A DNA stretch of 64,000 nt, taken from the NCBI GenBank assembly GCA_017165825.1, contig CM029369.1, positions 3,919,985 through 3,983,984 on the forward strand, written 5' to 3'. Below, in pieces: positions 42,401 through 57,400 of this stretch. The stretch comes from Hepsetus odoe. Taxonomy: Eukaryota > Chordata > Actinopteri > Characiformes > Hepsetidae. Each line of letters begins with the position of its first letter. Within the stretch, counting starts at the first letter, position 1. Position numbers and translations under genes: made by a program. The notes below the pieces were generated by a model. That model searched no databases. It was given only the letters and a program-made list of their open reading frames with translations, and was not told where the DNA came from.

Positions 42401-45400
42401 AAATATGGTATTGGTGAACCACTTGAATCAGATCCAGTCATTGCAAAAAATCCTTTCAAGACACCAGGTCCACCTTCCACACCAGAAGCAGGTGCAATCA
42501 CTAGAGACTCAATTGTCCTTTCATGGGAACGACCAGAAGATGATGGTGGTTCACCAATTGAGGGCTTTGTCTTGGAGAAGCGTGATAAAGAGGGTGTCAG
42601 ATGGACAAAGTGTAACAAGAAAAGACTAACTGATTTACGCTTTAGAGCGACTGGATTAACAGACGGACACAGTTATGAGTTCAGAGTCTCTGCTGAAAAT
42701 GCAGCAGGTGTTGGTAAACCAAGTGAACCATCTGAATTCTACAGAGCCTGTGATGCAACCTATCCTCCTGGCCCTCCTAGTAATCCCAAAGTGACAGACC
42801 ATTCAAGCACAACAGTATCCCTTGCATGGAGTAGGCCCATTTATGATGGTGGCGCACCAATCACTGGATATCTTGTTGAGAGGCAAGAAGCCAGTGATGA
42901 TGAATGGATTGTGTGTACACCACCCACTGGTGTCCAAGGGACACATTTCACAGTGAAAAGACTGAAGGAAAATGCAGAATACAAATTCCGAATTTGTGCC
43001 ATGAACATTGAAGGTGCTGGAGATCATGCTGATGTTCAAGGCTCTGTCATTGCTGCTGAGAAACTTGAAGCCCCTGAGGTAGAGTTAGATGCTGATCTGA
43101 GGAAAATTGTGACTGTTCGAGCAAGTGCAACACTGCGCTTGTTTGTCACCATTAGAGGAAGACCTGAGCCTGAAGTGAAATGGACAAAGGCAGAAGGTAC
43201 GCTAACAGAACGTGCCCAAATTGAAGTTACAAGCTCTTACACCATGCTGGTCATTGATAATGTTGACAGATTTGACAGTGGTAAATATGTTGTGACTCTT
43301 GAAAACAACAGTGGCACCAAATCTGCTTTCGTTAATGTCAGAGTCTTGGACTCTCCAAGTGCTCCAGTGAACTTTGTGGTTAAAGACATCAAGAGAGATT
43401 CCGTCCAGTTACAGTGGGAGCCACCACATATTGATGGAGGGGCAAAGATCACTCATTACATTGTGGAGAAACGTGAGTCTAAACGAATGGCATTTACAAC
43501 GGTGACAAACAGCTGTGTCAGAAATTCGTTCAAGGTGGATGATCTTCAAGAGGGAGGTGTTTATCACTTCCGTGTACTGGCTGTGAATGAACTTGGTGTT
43601 GGATTGCCTTCAACAACCATAGAACCAGTAAAGGTTTCTCAAGCACCTTTACCACCTGGTAAAGTCACACTTGTAGATGTAACTCGCCATAGCGCAAGTC
43701 TCTCATGGGAAAAGCCTGACCATGATGGTGGTAGCAAAATAACAAACTACATAGTAGAAATGTTGACGAAAGGATCGGATAAATGGACTGTGTGTGCTAC
43801 AGTTAAAGCACTGGAAGCCACAATTGAAGGACTTACAACAGGAGAGGAATACTCTTTCAGAATTATATCTGTTAATGACAAAGGGAAGAGTGATCCTAAG
43901 CCCTTGATATCACCTGTTGTGGCCAAGGATATTACTATTGAACCCATTATTGACTTGCTATTTACCACTTACAGTGTTAAAGCTGGAGATGATCTCAAAA
44001 TTGATGTTCCATTCAGAGGGAGACCTCACCCAGAGGTGGCATGGAAGAAAGATGGGCATTCACTAAAGCAAACGACTAGAGTAAATGTTGTGACATCCAA
44101 AACCTCTTCAAAGATTGTCATTAAGGATGCAACAAGAGAAGATGCTGGAAAATATGTAATCACACTGACCAATTCAATTGGTGTTAAGTCAGAGGAAATC
44201 ACAGTAATTGTTCTCGACAAACCAGGTCCACCAAGCACAATCAGAGTTGACGAAGTAAGCGCAGACTACATATCGTTATCATGGGATCCTCCAGTTTATG
44301 ATGGCGGTTGTCAAATCAACAATTATGTTGTTGAAAAGAGAGATACAACCACGACGACGTGGCAAATAGTTTCAGCCACAGTGGCCAGGACATCTATTAA
44401 AGTAAATCGCTTGACACAGGGAACCGAATATCAGTTCCGTATTGCTGCTGAAAATCGTTACGGCAAGAGCCAAGCTGTTGACTCAGCTCCAATAGTTGCA
44501 CAATACTCCTTCACACCACCTGGCACTCCAATGGACCTTCAAATTACTCATGCTACAAAATCAGGCATGCTGGTCACATGGAAACGACCAGCCAGTGATG
44601 GTGGAAGTCCAGTCATTGGATATCATTTGGAATGCAAGGACCAGAGCAGCATTCTTTGGACAAAAATTACCAGGGGTCTTGTAACTGATACTCAGTTCAA
44701 AGTAACTGGTCTTGAAGAGGGTCTCTTCTATCAGTATAGAGTATATGCAGAGAACATGGCAGGTATCGGACCTTGCACAAAAGCCTGTGAGCCTGTTGCT
44801 GCAAGAGATCCATGTGATCCACCAGGTCAGCCAGTTGTTATGAATATAACAAGAACTTCGGTTTCTCTCTTCTGGGCAAAACCTGAAAGTGATGGTGGAG
44901 CCAAGGTGACTGGTTATATTGTTGAACGTAAAGAACTTCCAGATGGTCGCTGGTTGAAGTGCAATTTCACCAATCTCCAAGAAACATATTTTGATGTGAC
45001 CGGCCTTATTGAGGATCAAAGATATGATTTCCACGTAATAGCAAGGAATGCAGCTGGTTTACTCAGTGAGCCATCGGAGGGTACAGGCCCTGTTACAGTA
45101 AAAGATGATGTGGATCCACCACGTATCACAATTGAGGATAAACTAAGACAGCTTGTTGTAGTCAAAGCAGGAGAGATACTGAGAATCGATGCTGAAATTT
45201 CTGGCCGTCCACTTCCTGTGGTCTCATGGACAAAGGATGGCAAAGAAATTGAAGCTAAAGCAAGAGTTGAAATTTCCTCCATGCTTACATCTTCCACATT
45301 GATTGTTAGAGACACCATCAGAAGAGACTCTGGACAGTATGTTCTGACATTACAGAATGTTGCTGGTACCAGATCTTTAGCTGTGAACTGTAAAGTCCTT

Positions 45401-48400
45401 GACAGACCTGGCCCGTCATCTGGACCACTGGGAGTTACTGGCTTGACAGCAGAAAAATGCACAATAACATGGGGACCGCCTCAAGAAAACGGTGGTGCTG
45501 AAATTCAGCACTACATTGTTGAGAAACGTGAGACAAGTCGTCTTGCTTGGACCCTTGTCTATGCCGACATGAAGGCCACAACATGCAAAGTCACAAAACT
45601 GCTCAAGGGCAACGAATACATTTTCAGAGTTCGAGGAGTAAATAAATATGGCACAGGTGAATCTCTGGAAAGTGATCCCGTTAAGGCCATGGATCCGTTT
45701 ACAGTACCTGCTGCACCAACAGATGTAGAAGTCACCAGTGTAACAAGTGAAGCAATGACAATCTGCTGGGAAAGACCTGTCTCCGATGGCGGCAGTAGTA
45801 TTAGCGGCTATGTAATTGAAAAACGTGAAAAAACTGGTCTCCGCTGGGTCCGTGTCAACAAAAAGCCGGTTTACGACCTCAGAGTCAAAGCTTCCAATCT
45901 CCGCGATGGATGTGAATATGAGTATCGCGTCTATGCAGAGAATTCTGCAGGCTTAAGTGCACCAAGTGCGCCTTGCCCCTTGACAAAGGCAGAGGATCCA
46001 TTGTTTTTGCCATCACCACCAGCTAAACCAAAGATAATCGATTCCACCAAAACCACAATGACACTCTCTTGGAACAAGCCATTGTTTGATGGTGGTTCTC
46101 CAGTCACAGGATACTCAGTTGAGTACAGGAAAACCAATGAAGAGGACTGGACTGTTGGAGTCGGACACACTAAGAACACCGAGTTCACCGTTGTGGGGCT
46201 GACATCAGGAGCAGAATATGTCTTTGTGGTTAAATCTATCAACAAAATCGGTCCAAGTGAGCCAAGTCCAGAAACTGATCCACAGGTAGCAAAGGACAGA
46301 GAAGATGAGCCTGTTTTCCTCATCAGCAATGAAATGCGAAAGACATTGATTGTCAAAGACGGCAGCTCATTCACTTTAAGAGTTCCATTCAAGGGGAAAC
46401 CAGTGCCAAATGTCATGTGGAACAAACCTGATGTGGATCTTAGAGTCAGGGCGGCAATCGATACCACTGATACTTGCACATCTATCACAGTCGAGCAAGC
46501 TACAAGAAATGACTCAGGCAAATACACTGTGACTCTTCAGAATGTTGCTGGTACAGCTACTCTAACACTGAGTGTCAAAGTTCTTGATTCACCCGGACCG
46601 CCTGCCAGCATTACAATTAAGGATGTGACCAAAAATTCTGCAACTATCACATGGGACACACCAGAAAACGAAGGTGGTGCCCCAGTCAAGAACTACCTTG
46701 TAGATCTGCGCGAGGCAAGCAAAAAGGGATGGACCAGGGTCACAGATACCTGTCCTCGCCTTACCTTTAAGCTACCTGACCTTCAAGAGGGAGGTGTTTA
46801 TTATTTCAGAGTGACTGGTGAAAATGAATATGGAGTTGGAGTACCGCTTGAAACCAAAGAGGGAACCAAGATCACAGGTATGTTTATGAAAATAGTAGGC
46901 CTCTACTACATTTCTAGGCATGTTTTACATTTATTGTTGCTTTTAATCCATTCACAATCCTTTCATTTCAGAAAAACCAAGCCCACCAGCAAAACTTGGT
47001 GTAACAGAAGTCACAAAAGATAGTGTCTCCCTAGCCTGGAGTAAACCAGAGCATGATGGTGGTAGCAGGATCACCAATTACCAAGTTGATGCACTAGAAA
47101 AAGGACAGCAGAAATGGATCAAGTGTGGTGCCACCAAAGTAACTCATTTTGTTGTCTATGGATTGAGAGAGAACGGTGAATACTACTTCAGAGTTCGTGC
47201 TGAAAATCATGCTGGACTAAGTGACACTAAAGACATGGTTTTGCCTGTGCTTGTCAAAGACCAGATAGGTAAGTTATGTCCTGTCATGCTTGCATCCAAT
47301 ATTTCTTTTATCACTTCTGAATAACATTTAATTATGGATAAATCAGTCTGACGTTTCTCCTCCTCTATCTCGACAGAGGCACCTGAGATTATCCTGAAGG
47401 ACTTCCAGCACAACACTGTGTATGTAAAAGCTGGATCAAATCTTAAAGTGGAGATCCCACTTACAGGAAAACCTCTACCAAAGGTTTCTCTGTCAAAGGA
47501 TAATCACATTTTGAGATCAACCATGAGATTCAATTCTGAAGTAACACCTGACAGTCTTATCATAACCCTGCGTGAGAGTGTCGCTCAGGATGCAGGCAGA
47601 TATGACATTACAGCCTCCAACTCCAGTGGAACCACCAAGTCCTTTATCAATATTGTAGTCCTGGACAGGCCAACTCCACCTGTTGGCCCAGTTGAGCTGT
47701 ATGACATCACAGAGGACAGTGTTAATCTGAAGTGGCTCCCTCCTTCATATGATGGTGGTAGTCCAATCACAAACTACGTTGTCCTAAAACGTGAAACAAC
47801 CACGGCAAACTGGGTCGAAGTTTCATCTGCAGTTGCAAGAAGTACGATCAAGATTATGAAGCTGACCAATGGAGTTGAGTATCAGTTCAGAATCAGGGCA
47901 GAAAATCGCTTTGGAATTAGTGACCAAATTGATTCTCCACCTGTCACAGTCAGTCTCCCATATAGTAAGTATCATGTTTTCATTACTATTTTATTTTTCA
48001 TTTTACTGCATTTATTCATTTAGCTTGGAGCAGATGGCATGTAAACATAATACTATTGCACTTTGTTTCAGCGATCCCCGAGGCACCTTCAACACCATGG
48101 ATATCGAATGTCACTAGAGAGAGCATTACTGTTAATTGGAAAGAGCCCTCTTCTGATGGAGGAAGCCATGTATTTGGATACCACCTTCAAATGAAAGACA
48201 AAAACAGCATCCTGTGGAAGAAGGTTAACAAAACTGTCATTCGTGCTACACATTTCAAAGTGACAGACGTCAGTCCTGGCCTGATCTATGAGTTCAAGGT
48301 GGCAGCAGAAAATGCAGCTGGCATTGGCCCAATCAGCAAGATCTCAGAAGCTGTGCTGGCAATCGATGCCTGTGGTAAGGATATTTGAAAATGTGAACCC

Positions 48401-51400
48401 TTTTGGCTGAAAATTGCAGACTACCTGTGGCTGAAATTCCTATTTAATGATGAAAATAAGAATATTTGCTTTTGTTTTCCAGAACCTCCAACCAATCTTC
48501 GTGTCACCGATATCACAAAGCATTCAGTCAGCCTCGCCTGGGAGAAACCCTCATATGATGGTGGAAACAAAGTGACTGGCTACATTATTGAGAAGAAAGA
48601 GAGTCCCAAAGGCAAATGGTCAAAGGCCAATTTGACAAAGGTTTCTGACACTAAATTCACTGTGTCAGGACTGCATCAAGATGAGTCTTATGAATTTAGA
48701 GTGTCGGCAAAGAATGCCGTTGGTTCCATCAGTAACCCTTCAGCCACTGTTGGACCGGTAACATGTGTGGATACTTATGGTGCTCCTGAGATTGAACTTC
48801 CTCAGGAATATCTCGAAGTCGTTAAACACAAAGCGGGAGCAGCAGTCCAGCTTAAAGTTGGTATCATTGCAAAACCTCAGCCAACGATTGAATGGTACAA
48901 AGATGGAAAAGAGCTTGAGTCTGGAGCTCAGGTCACGATTTCAAACACCACTGAATATGCATCTATCTCATTCAAAGACGCCACACGTTTGAACTCTGGA
49001 ACATATGAGCTCAAGATAAAGAATTCTCTTGGCTCAGCATATGCTGCGATCAGAGTACTTATTCAAGGTATGTTGCAACCGATGCTTTTATAAGCAATTT
49101 TATTTTTAATGAATAAAAAGTAACACATACTTTGTCTTCATCAGACAAACCTGGACCACCTGCAGGAGAGATTCAGTTCAAGAAAATTACAGCAGACGCT
49201 ATAACTATCATGTGGGATCCTCCAGCTGATGAGGGTGGTGCAATGGTTACCCATTACATCGTGGAGAAACGTGAAAGTAGCAGGATCATGTGGTCAATCA
49301 TCTCTGAGAAACTGGAGGAATGCATTGTCTCTGTTCCAAGGCTGATCAAAGGCAATGAGTATATCTTCCGTGTGCGTGGAGTGAACAAATATGGAGTTGG
49401 AGATCCTTTAGAATCGGTGCCTGTCGTTGCTCAGAACACCTTTGGTAAAGGAATTTACAGTCATTGTTATTTAGCTGGCTTAATAGGTTTGTCTTCGGAA
49501 TTAACCCTAATAATCTATTTTTGCAGTTGTTCCCAGCAAACCTTCCAAACCTCAAGTCACCATGATCACCAGATCAACAATGACAGTGGTATGGGAAAGG
49601 CCAAGCCACGATGGGGGCAGTGACATTGATGGATATTATCTGGAGAAACGAGAAAAGAAGAGTCTTCAGTGGTTCAAAGTCATCAAAGATCCAATTCGTG
49701 ACACTAGGCAGAAAGTTAGCAACCTCACTGAAGGAAATGAATATCAGTATCGTGTTTGTGCAATTAACAAAGCTGGAGCAGGCCAATACTCTGATGCGTC
49801 CATCTTCTATAAAGCATACGATCCAATTGGTAAGATGACTATTTCTAATGAACCATAACTTACATTTTTTACAATAGCCTGTGGAATAAGCATTCGTTTT
49901 CATTCAGTGGATATAACTTGATTGTGTATACTCTTAATTATCATTTCAGACCCACCGAGTGAGCCAACAAAACTTAAAGTTGTTGATTCAACCAAGACCT
50001 CAATTACCCTCGGATGGGTGAAGCCTGTTTATGATGGTGGTAGTGAAATCACAAGCTATGTGGTTGAGCAAATGGTGGCTGATGAGAAAGAATGGGTTAC
50101 TATTAGTTCTAAGGGTGAAGTGAGAACAACTGAGTATGTGGTGTCCCATTTGAAACCAGGAGTGTACTACTTCTTCCGTGTCTCCGCTGTTAACTGTGCT
50201 GGTGCTGGACGTCCGATTGAAATGATTCAGCCAGTGCAAGCCAAGGATATTCTGGGTTCGTCTTACATCTGTCCCTAAAAGATCTAAAATATGAATTAAA
50301 CGATGCCAGTGTGGTTACATATATGGGTATGAATCTAAACGTTTCTCTTTCCTTTCTGCAGAGGAGGCCGATGTCGATCTGGATATCTCAATGTCAACTC
50401 AGTATACGGCAAAGGCTGGACGGGATGTGGAAATCATTATACCTCTCAAGGGCAGACCTGCACCAAATGTCACATGGAGAAGGGGAGACAGAAATATTGG
50501 TGGCGATGCAAAATACACCATTAATAACACAGAATATTCAACAACACTCATCATTCCAAAGGTCACCCGAGACGATTCAGGCAAATATCTTCTAGAGATT
50601 GAAAATGGAGTTGGGGAGCCAAAGACAATTACTATATCTGTGAAAGTGTTAGACTCACCTTCCGCTTGCAATAGGTTAGTAGTAAAAAATGTTACACGTG
50701 GAAAACTTACTCTCAGCTGGGAGCCTCCTCTTATTGACGGTGGTTCTCCTGTTACCAATTACATCATTGAAAAGAAGGATGCTAAAATGAAGGCCTATTC
50801 TATAGTAACGACAGAATGTGCCAACACATCATACAAGGTTGATGGTCTCTCTGAAGAGATTGCTTATTTCTTCCGTGTATCTGCTGAAAATGAAAACGGC
50901 ATTGGCGATACTTGTGAGACCACAGAACCTGTCAGAGCAACTGAGACTCCTGGGCCTGTGAAGGGCCTTGTCATGGTAGACTCAACTAGTAAATCAGTAA
51001 CTTTGGCATGGACAAAGCCTGACCATGATGGTGGCAGCCACATTTCTGAGTACATAATTGAAAAGAAGGCAAAATCTGAGGAGACTTGGACACTGGGAGG
51101 AACATGCAAACGCTGCAAGTGTGAAGTAACTCAACTTAAAGAACATTCTGAGATGTTCTTCCGAGTGTTTGCCAAGAACGAGAAAGGCCGCAGTGATTTC
51201 TCTCAAATCGGACCGATTACTGTGAAGGACCTGCTTATCCCACCTCAGGCTAGCCTTATAGATTATCCCAACAGTGAATTAAGTGTTCGTATTGGACAAA
51301 ATGTGAATATTGAATTACCATACAAGGGTAAACCCAAACCAACGATCCAGTGGATGAAAGATGATGTTCCACTGAAAGAAAGTGAACAAGTTCGCTTCAG

Positions 51401-54400
51401 ACAAACAGAGAACAAAGCAAGTCTGATTGTGAGGAATGCAAGAAAAGAGAATGCAGGCAAATACACTTTAGTCCTTGACAACAGGCTTGTCAAGAACTTC
51501 TTTGACATCAAGGTTATCACTCTTGGGCCACCCTCTGTGCCAGTAGGCCCCATCCGCTTTGATGAAATCAAAGCACAGAGCATCATTATCTCATGGAATG
51601 AGCCACTGGAAGATGGTGGTGGAGAAATCACCTGCTACAGTGTGGAAAAAAGAGAAACATCTCATGCAGCTTGGAAAATTGTTTGTTCAAGTGTAGTCAG
51701 GACCACATTCAAGATACCCAACTTGGTTAAGGGCACTGAGTACCAATTCAGAGTGCGTGCCGAAAACAAATACGGAGTAAGCGAGCCTCTCACTTCATCA
51801 GATGTTGTCGCTCAACACCAGTACATGCCACCAGGCCCTCCTGGAAAGCCTGTAGTATTCAACGTTACAAGTGATGGCATGACTGTATCATGGGATGCCC
51901 CCAGCTTCGATGGTGGCTCTCCGGTTACGGGCTACCATCTTGAGAAGAAAGACCGAAACAGCGTTCTGTGGACCAAAGTGAACTCCAGCGTCATTTCTGG
52001 AAGGGAGTACAGAGTGATCGGCCTCATTGAAGGTCTGGAGTATTCTTTCAGAGTGTACGCTCAAAACAATGCCGGAATGAGTCCAGTCAGTGAGCAAAGC
52101 AAGCACAAACTGGCTATTTCCCCTGTCGGTGAGTCAAAGTTTCATAAATTCATTTCTCAGCATGACAGAGAAATATCATCATTAAGAAACTAATTAATAT
52201 TTATTTCACTATTTAGATCCTCCTGGCACACCAAACTGCATTGATGTTACAAGAGATTCTGTCACACTTCAATGGGACCCACCTAAACGTGATGGAGGCA
52301 GTAAAGTTGTGGCATACAGTGTTGAGAGGCGCCAAGGAAGAGCACGTTGGCTGAGATGCAATTTTATTGATATCAGTGAATGTCAGTTCACAGTGACAGG
52401 CCTTGCTTGCGGTGACCGCTTTGAATTCAGGGTAATTGCCAGGAATGCTGTTGGAACAGTTAGTCCACCATCACAATCCTCTGGCTATATAATGACCAAA
52501 GATGAAAGCGGTATGTATTGATTATCAACACAAATATGAACATAAATTTTCGCATGTACTGATCTACATGATTGTCTCGATTCACAAACAGACAAATAGA
52601 CCATTGTTTTTTTTTTGTTTTCAGTTATTCCTGAGATTCAGTTCGGTGCTGAAAAGAGTCTGACAATCAAGGCTGGAGAAAACATCAAACTGACTTGCAC
52701 TATTAGCGGCCGCCCCGTACCTCAAGTAACATGGTTTAAGGATGGGAAAGAAATCAATAAAATGCTTGTTGAAATAATAACAATTATTGGATCAAGCTCA
52801 CTGTTTATTAGAGATGCTGGTCGTAATGATCGTGGCATCTATACTGTTGAAGCGAAGAACAGCTCCGGGACAAGGAAAGAGGATGTTCTCGTGAGAGTGC
52901 AAGGTTTGTTGAAACTAATCTGTATTATTACACAATGTTTGAAATTGTAAAATTATATTAAAGGAGGATTGCGTTTATGTCTGATTCAGATACTCCTGGA
53001 CCTCCTGAGGGCCCACTTCGCTTCACAAATATTTCTACTGAGAAGGCTACACTTTGGTGGAGTCCTCCAGAAAATGATGGTTGTGCAGCTATCACTCACT
53101 ATGTGATTGAGAAACGTGAAACCTCCCGCATTTCCTGGGCGCTTGTTACATCAAACTGTGAAGCCTGCTCTTTCAATGCCACCAATCTGATCAAAGGAAA
53201 TGAGTACCAGTTCCGTGTTTCTGCTGTAAACAAATTCGGTGTTGGCAAACCACTGGAATCAGATCCATTTGTTGCTGAAATGCAATATAGTAAGTAATAT
53301 TTAGAACCATATCAAAGTATGTTTCAGTTTTGTATTCTAGACATCTGTAATTTAAAATGTTGTTTTCCAACTTTACAGCTGTGCCTGACGCTCCAGGAAC
53401 ACCCGACTGCACTCATGTGACAGGAGACAGCATTACTTTATGCTGGACAAGACCCAGATTTGATGGTGGAAATGAGATCAAGCATTACATCCTTGAGAGA
53501 AGAGAGAAGAAGAGCTTACGATGGATAAAGGTTTCAGCAAAGAGGCCAATCACTGAGCTTAGACAAAGAGTCACACACTTGACTGAAGGATATGAGTACG
53601 AATTCCGTGTTATGGCTGAAAATGGTGCTGGTGTTGGACCTCCAAGTGGCACTTCCAGACTGTTTAAATGCAGAGAACCTACAAGTGCACCTAGTGCACC
53701 AACAGTGGTGAAAGTGGTTGACTCATCAAAGACATCGGTTACCCTTGAATGGACCAAGCCAGTGTTTGATGGTGGTTTGGAGATCATTGGTTACATCATT
53801 GAGATGTGCAAGGCAAGCCTTGAAGAATGGCACAGAGTCAACAATCAAACTTGCTTACATACAAAATACACAGTTACTGATTTGGAACCGGGCGAAGAGT
53901 ATAAATTCCGGGTTTGTGCCGTCAACGGGGCTGGAAAGGGAGAGACATCTGAGATTCCAAATGCAGTCCAAGCTGTAGACAGATTGACATCACCAGAGAT
54001 TGACATTGATGCAGATTTCAAACAGACACATATTGTCAAGAGCGGAGGAACGGTTATTCTTCATATTCCATTCCGAGGAAAACCTGCTCCTCTGGCTACT
54101 TGGACAAAGGCAGATGGAGAACTCGGTGTAATGGTAGACATTAATACCACAGAAACATTCAGCACCTTAACAATGGAAAACTGTACCAGATGCGATGCCG
54201 GTAAATATACGCTAAGTCTTGAGAACAACAGTGGTCGCAAATCCATTACATTAACCGTGAAAGTTCTGGATACACCTGGACCACCTGGTCCTCTCTCATT
54301 TAAGGACGTGACAAGAGGAGCTCTGACCCTCATGTGGGATGCTCCGGCTAATGATGGTGGTGACCGGGTCCGTCACTACAGTATTGAAAAACGTGAGGCC

Positions 54401-57400
54401 AGTCGCCTAAGTTGGCAAGAAGTAAGTCCCAGGTGTACTCGTCAAATTATCAGAGTAACCAATCTTGCAGTTGGTGTAGCTTACTTCTTCAGAGTAATTG
54501 CTGAAAACCAGTATGGTCAAGGAGAGCCTTATGAAATGTCAGAGCCTATTATTGCCACCGAAGAGCCTGCACCACCCAAGAGACTGGATATTATTGATAC
54601 TACAGCTTCAACAGCCACCTTGGTATGGATGAAACCTGAACATGATGGAGGAAGCCGCATCACAGGATACATTGTTGAAACCAGAAAGAAAGGCTCTGAC
54701 CGCTGGGTTGTTGGTGGTCAGACAAAGTCTTTGAAGATGGTCCTTGAGGGCTTGGTTGAGAACACGGAGTACGAATTCCGTGTCAAGGCCCAGAATGACA
54801 CTGGAGTCAGTTATCCAAGAGATGCTCTTACCTCTGTGATCATCAAAGAACCTCGCATTGAACCAACTGCAGACCTCAGTGGCATCAACAAACAGCTCAT
54901 TACTTGTAAGACTGGCAATACCTTTGCCATTGATATTCCAATTAGCGGAAGACCAGCTCCTAAAGTATCATGGAAGCTTGAAGAGATGAAACTCAAAGAA
55001 ACAGATAGAGTCTCCATCAAGACTACCAGTGACAGAACAACTCTGTTAGTCAAGGATGCCAAGAGAGGTGACAGTGGAAAATATTACCTCACACTGGAGA
55101 ATGCTGCTGGATCAAAGACATTCAGCGTAACTGTTATTGTTTTCGGAAGACCTAGCCCAGCAATAGGACCAGTTGACATTTCAGGAATCACATCAGAGTC
55201 TTGTGTATTGACATGGGCTGAGCCAACAGATGATGGTGGTACAGAAATCACCAACTATATTGTTGAGAAACGTGAATCTGGTCAAACGTCATGGCAAGTT
55301 GTGAACTCAAGCGTGAAACGCACCACAATCAAAGTGACCCACTTAACAAAATACATGGAGTACACTTTCCGTGTCTGTGCAGAGAACAAGTTTGGTGTCA
55401 GCAAGCCCATTGAGTCACAAGCCATGGTCGCTGAGCATCCATTCAGTAAGTATAATTCATATTATTCCCTTCCTATAAAAAAGTCCATGAAATGGGCCTT
55501 AAAATAATGAAAATATTTTCTTCTTCCAGTCCCACCAAGTCCACCAACCCGCCCAGATGTGGTATCAGTGTCTGCTAATGCGATTTCTATCAAATGGGAT
55601 GTGCCATATCATGACGGCGGAAGTCAGGTGACTGGATACTGGATTGAGAAGAAAGAGCGCAACACCATTTTATGGGTCAGGGAGAACAAGATCCCATGCG
55701 TTGAATGCCATTACAAGGTCTCTGGTCTTATTGAAGGACTTGAGTATCAGTTCAGAGTGTATGCAATGAACCTTGCTGGTCTGAGCAAAGCCAGTGAAGC
55801 CTCAAGACCAGTGCTGGCTTTGAATCCAGTTGGTATGTATTAAGTTTTCAAATGTGTTTTATGATCGTTCTTATCACTGCTCATTAAAGTCATTCGTTTA
55901 TTGACATAGAACTTACAGAGAACCTTTGTGATTTAGATCCACCAGGAAAACCAGAGGTATATGACGTCACAAGAACTTCAGTTTCCATTAAGTGGTCTGT
56001 ACCATTCAATGATGGTGGCAGCAAGATTGTGGGATATGTAGTTGAACGCAAGGCATCCACCGATGATGATGAATCTCGCTGGTTGAAGTGCAACTACACT
56101 ACCATCACAGACAACTTCTTCACTATAGCATCGCTTGAGGAGGGAGCAGTGTATGAATTCCGTGTCATCGCCAGAAATGGTGCTGGGGTCCACAGTATGC
56201 CATCTGAAACAACTGGGCCGATCACATGCAGAGACGAATACAGTAAGATCCTAACCAATACTATTTGAAATCCTATTACATTATTCACAACAAGAAAAAC
56301 ATCTACTGTTCTAATATGTACTATTTACCCTTCTAGCACCACCTAGGGCTGAGCTTGACAGCAAACTCGTGGGAGAGACAGTCACTATTAGAGCTGGATC
56401 AGACCTTGTTCTTGATGCTGCAGTTGGTGGCAAACCTGAACCCAAGGTCTTCTGGTCCAAGGGTGACAAGGAGCTTGAGCCTGGTGACAAGTACTCACTG
56501 ACATACACCAGCACAAGAGCCATGGCAATCATCAAGTCATGTGACAGGAACGATACTGGAAAATATGTCTTGACTGTTAAGAACGCCAGTGGAACTAAGA
56601 CCGCAGCCGTTATTGTTAAAGTTCTTGGTAAGGATTTAATTACACATTGCTAAAATAAATGATGTTTTGTAGGTTTGGGATATCATAAGATGTTTGATTA
56701 CCTTTCTCCATAGATACACCTGGGCCTCCGGATGGCAAAATCACAATCAGCAGGGTTACAGAAGAAAAATGCACAGTATCATGGAAGATACCAACTGAGG
56801 ATGGAGGAGATCGTGTTACCCACTACATTGTTGAGAGGCGTGAAACCAGCAGGCTTAACTGGGTTGTCATGGAAACCGAATGCAAGACATTGTCATGCGT
56901 CAGTACCAAGCTAATCAAGAACAATGAGTACATCTTCCGTGTCAGAGGTGTCAACAAATACGGACCTGGGGTACCACAAGAGTCTGAAGCAGTTGTTGCA
57001 AGAAATGCATACAGTAAGTGTTGCACGTAATGCACGTAATTCGCAGTGACTGACACTTTCAACAGTGACCACGTTACGACTAATATTGCTTATGCCTATT
57101 ATAGCTGTTCCTAAACCCCCTGGAGCACCAGAAATTACTGCTGTTGGAAAGCAGCACGTCATTATTGAGTGGATGAAGCCAGAGAGTGATGGTGGAAGTG
57201 AAATCAATAACTATATTGTGGATAAGCATGAGAAGAGCAGTGTGAGATGGACAAGAGTGAACAAAACCTTCACCATCTACGACACTAGACTCAAAATCAC
57301 GGGTCTCTTAGAGGGTAGCGAATACCAGTTCCGCGTTGCTGCTGTCAACACAGCTGGCTCAAGCTTGCCAAGTGAAGCATCTGAATATGTTCTCTGCAGG

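Larger units (their letters stand above)
46304..50255 (+). repeat. ttn: C-zone super-repeat 8 (A120-A130)
   Basis: The first two domains are in the giant exon, the rest on seven exons. Contains the Ig without core Trp (A123). Confidence 0.9.
50362..53986 (+). repeat. ttn: C-zone super-repeat 9 (A131-A141)
   Basis: Standard eleven-domain order, six domains fused on the first exon and the last two at the start of exon 53379-55445. Confidence 0.9.

Noticed and set aside
46878..46971. Reading through the giant exon's donor into the intron (the frame stays open to 47023)
   Set aside because: The donor gtatgt at 46878 and acceptor ttcag at 46971 restore Fn3 A122 exactly. The read-through residues are not domain-like.
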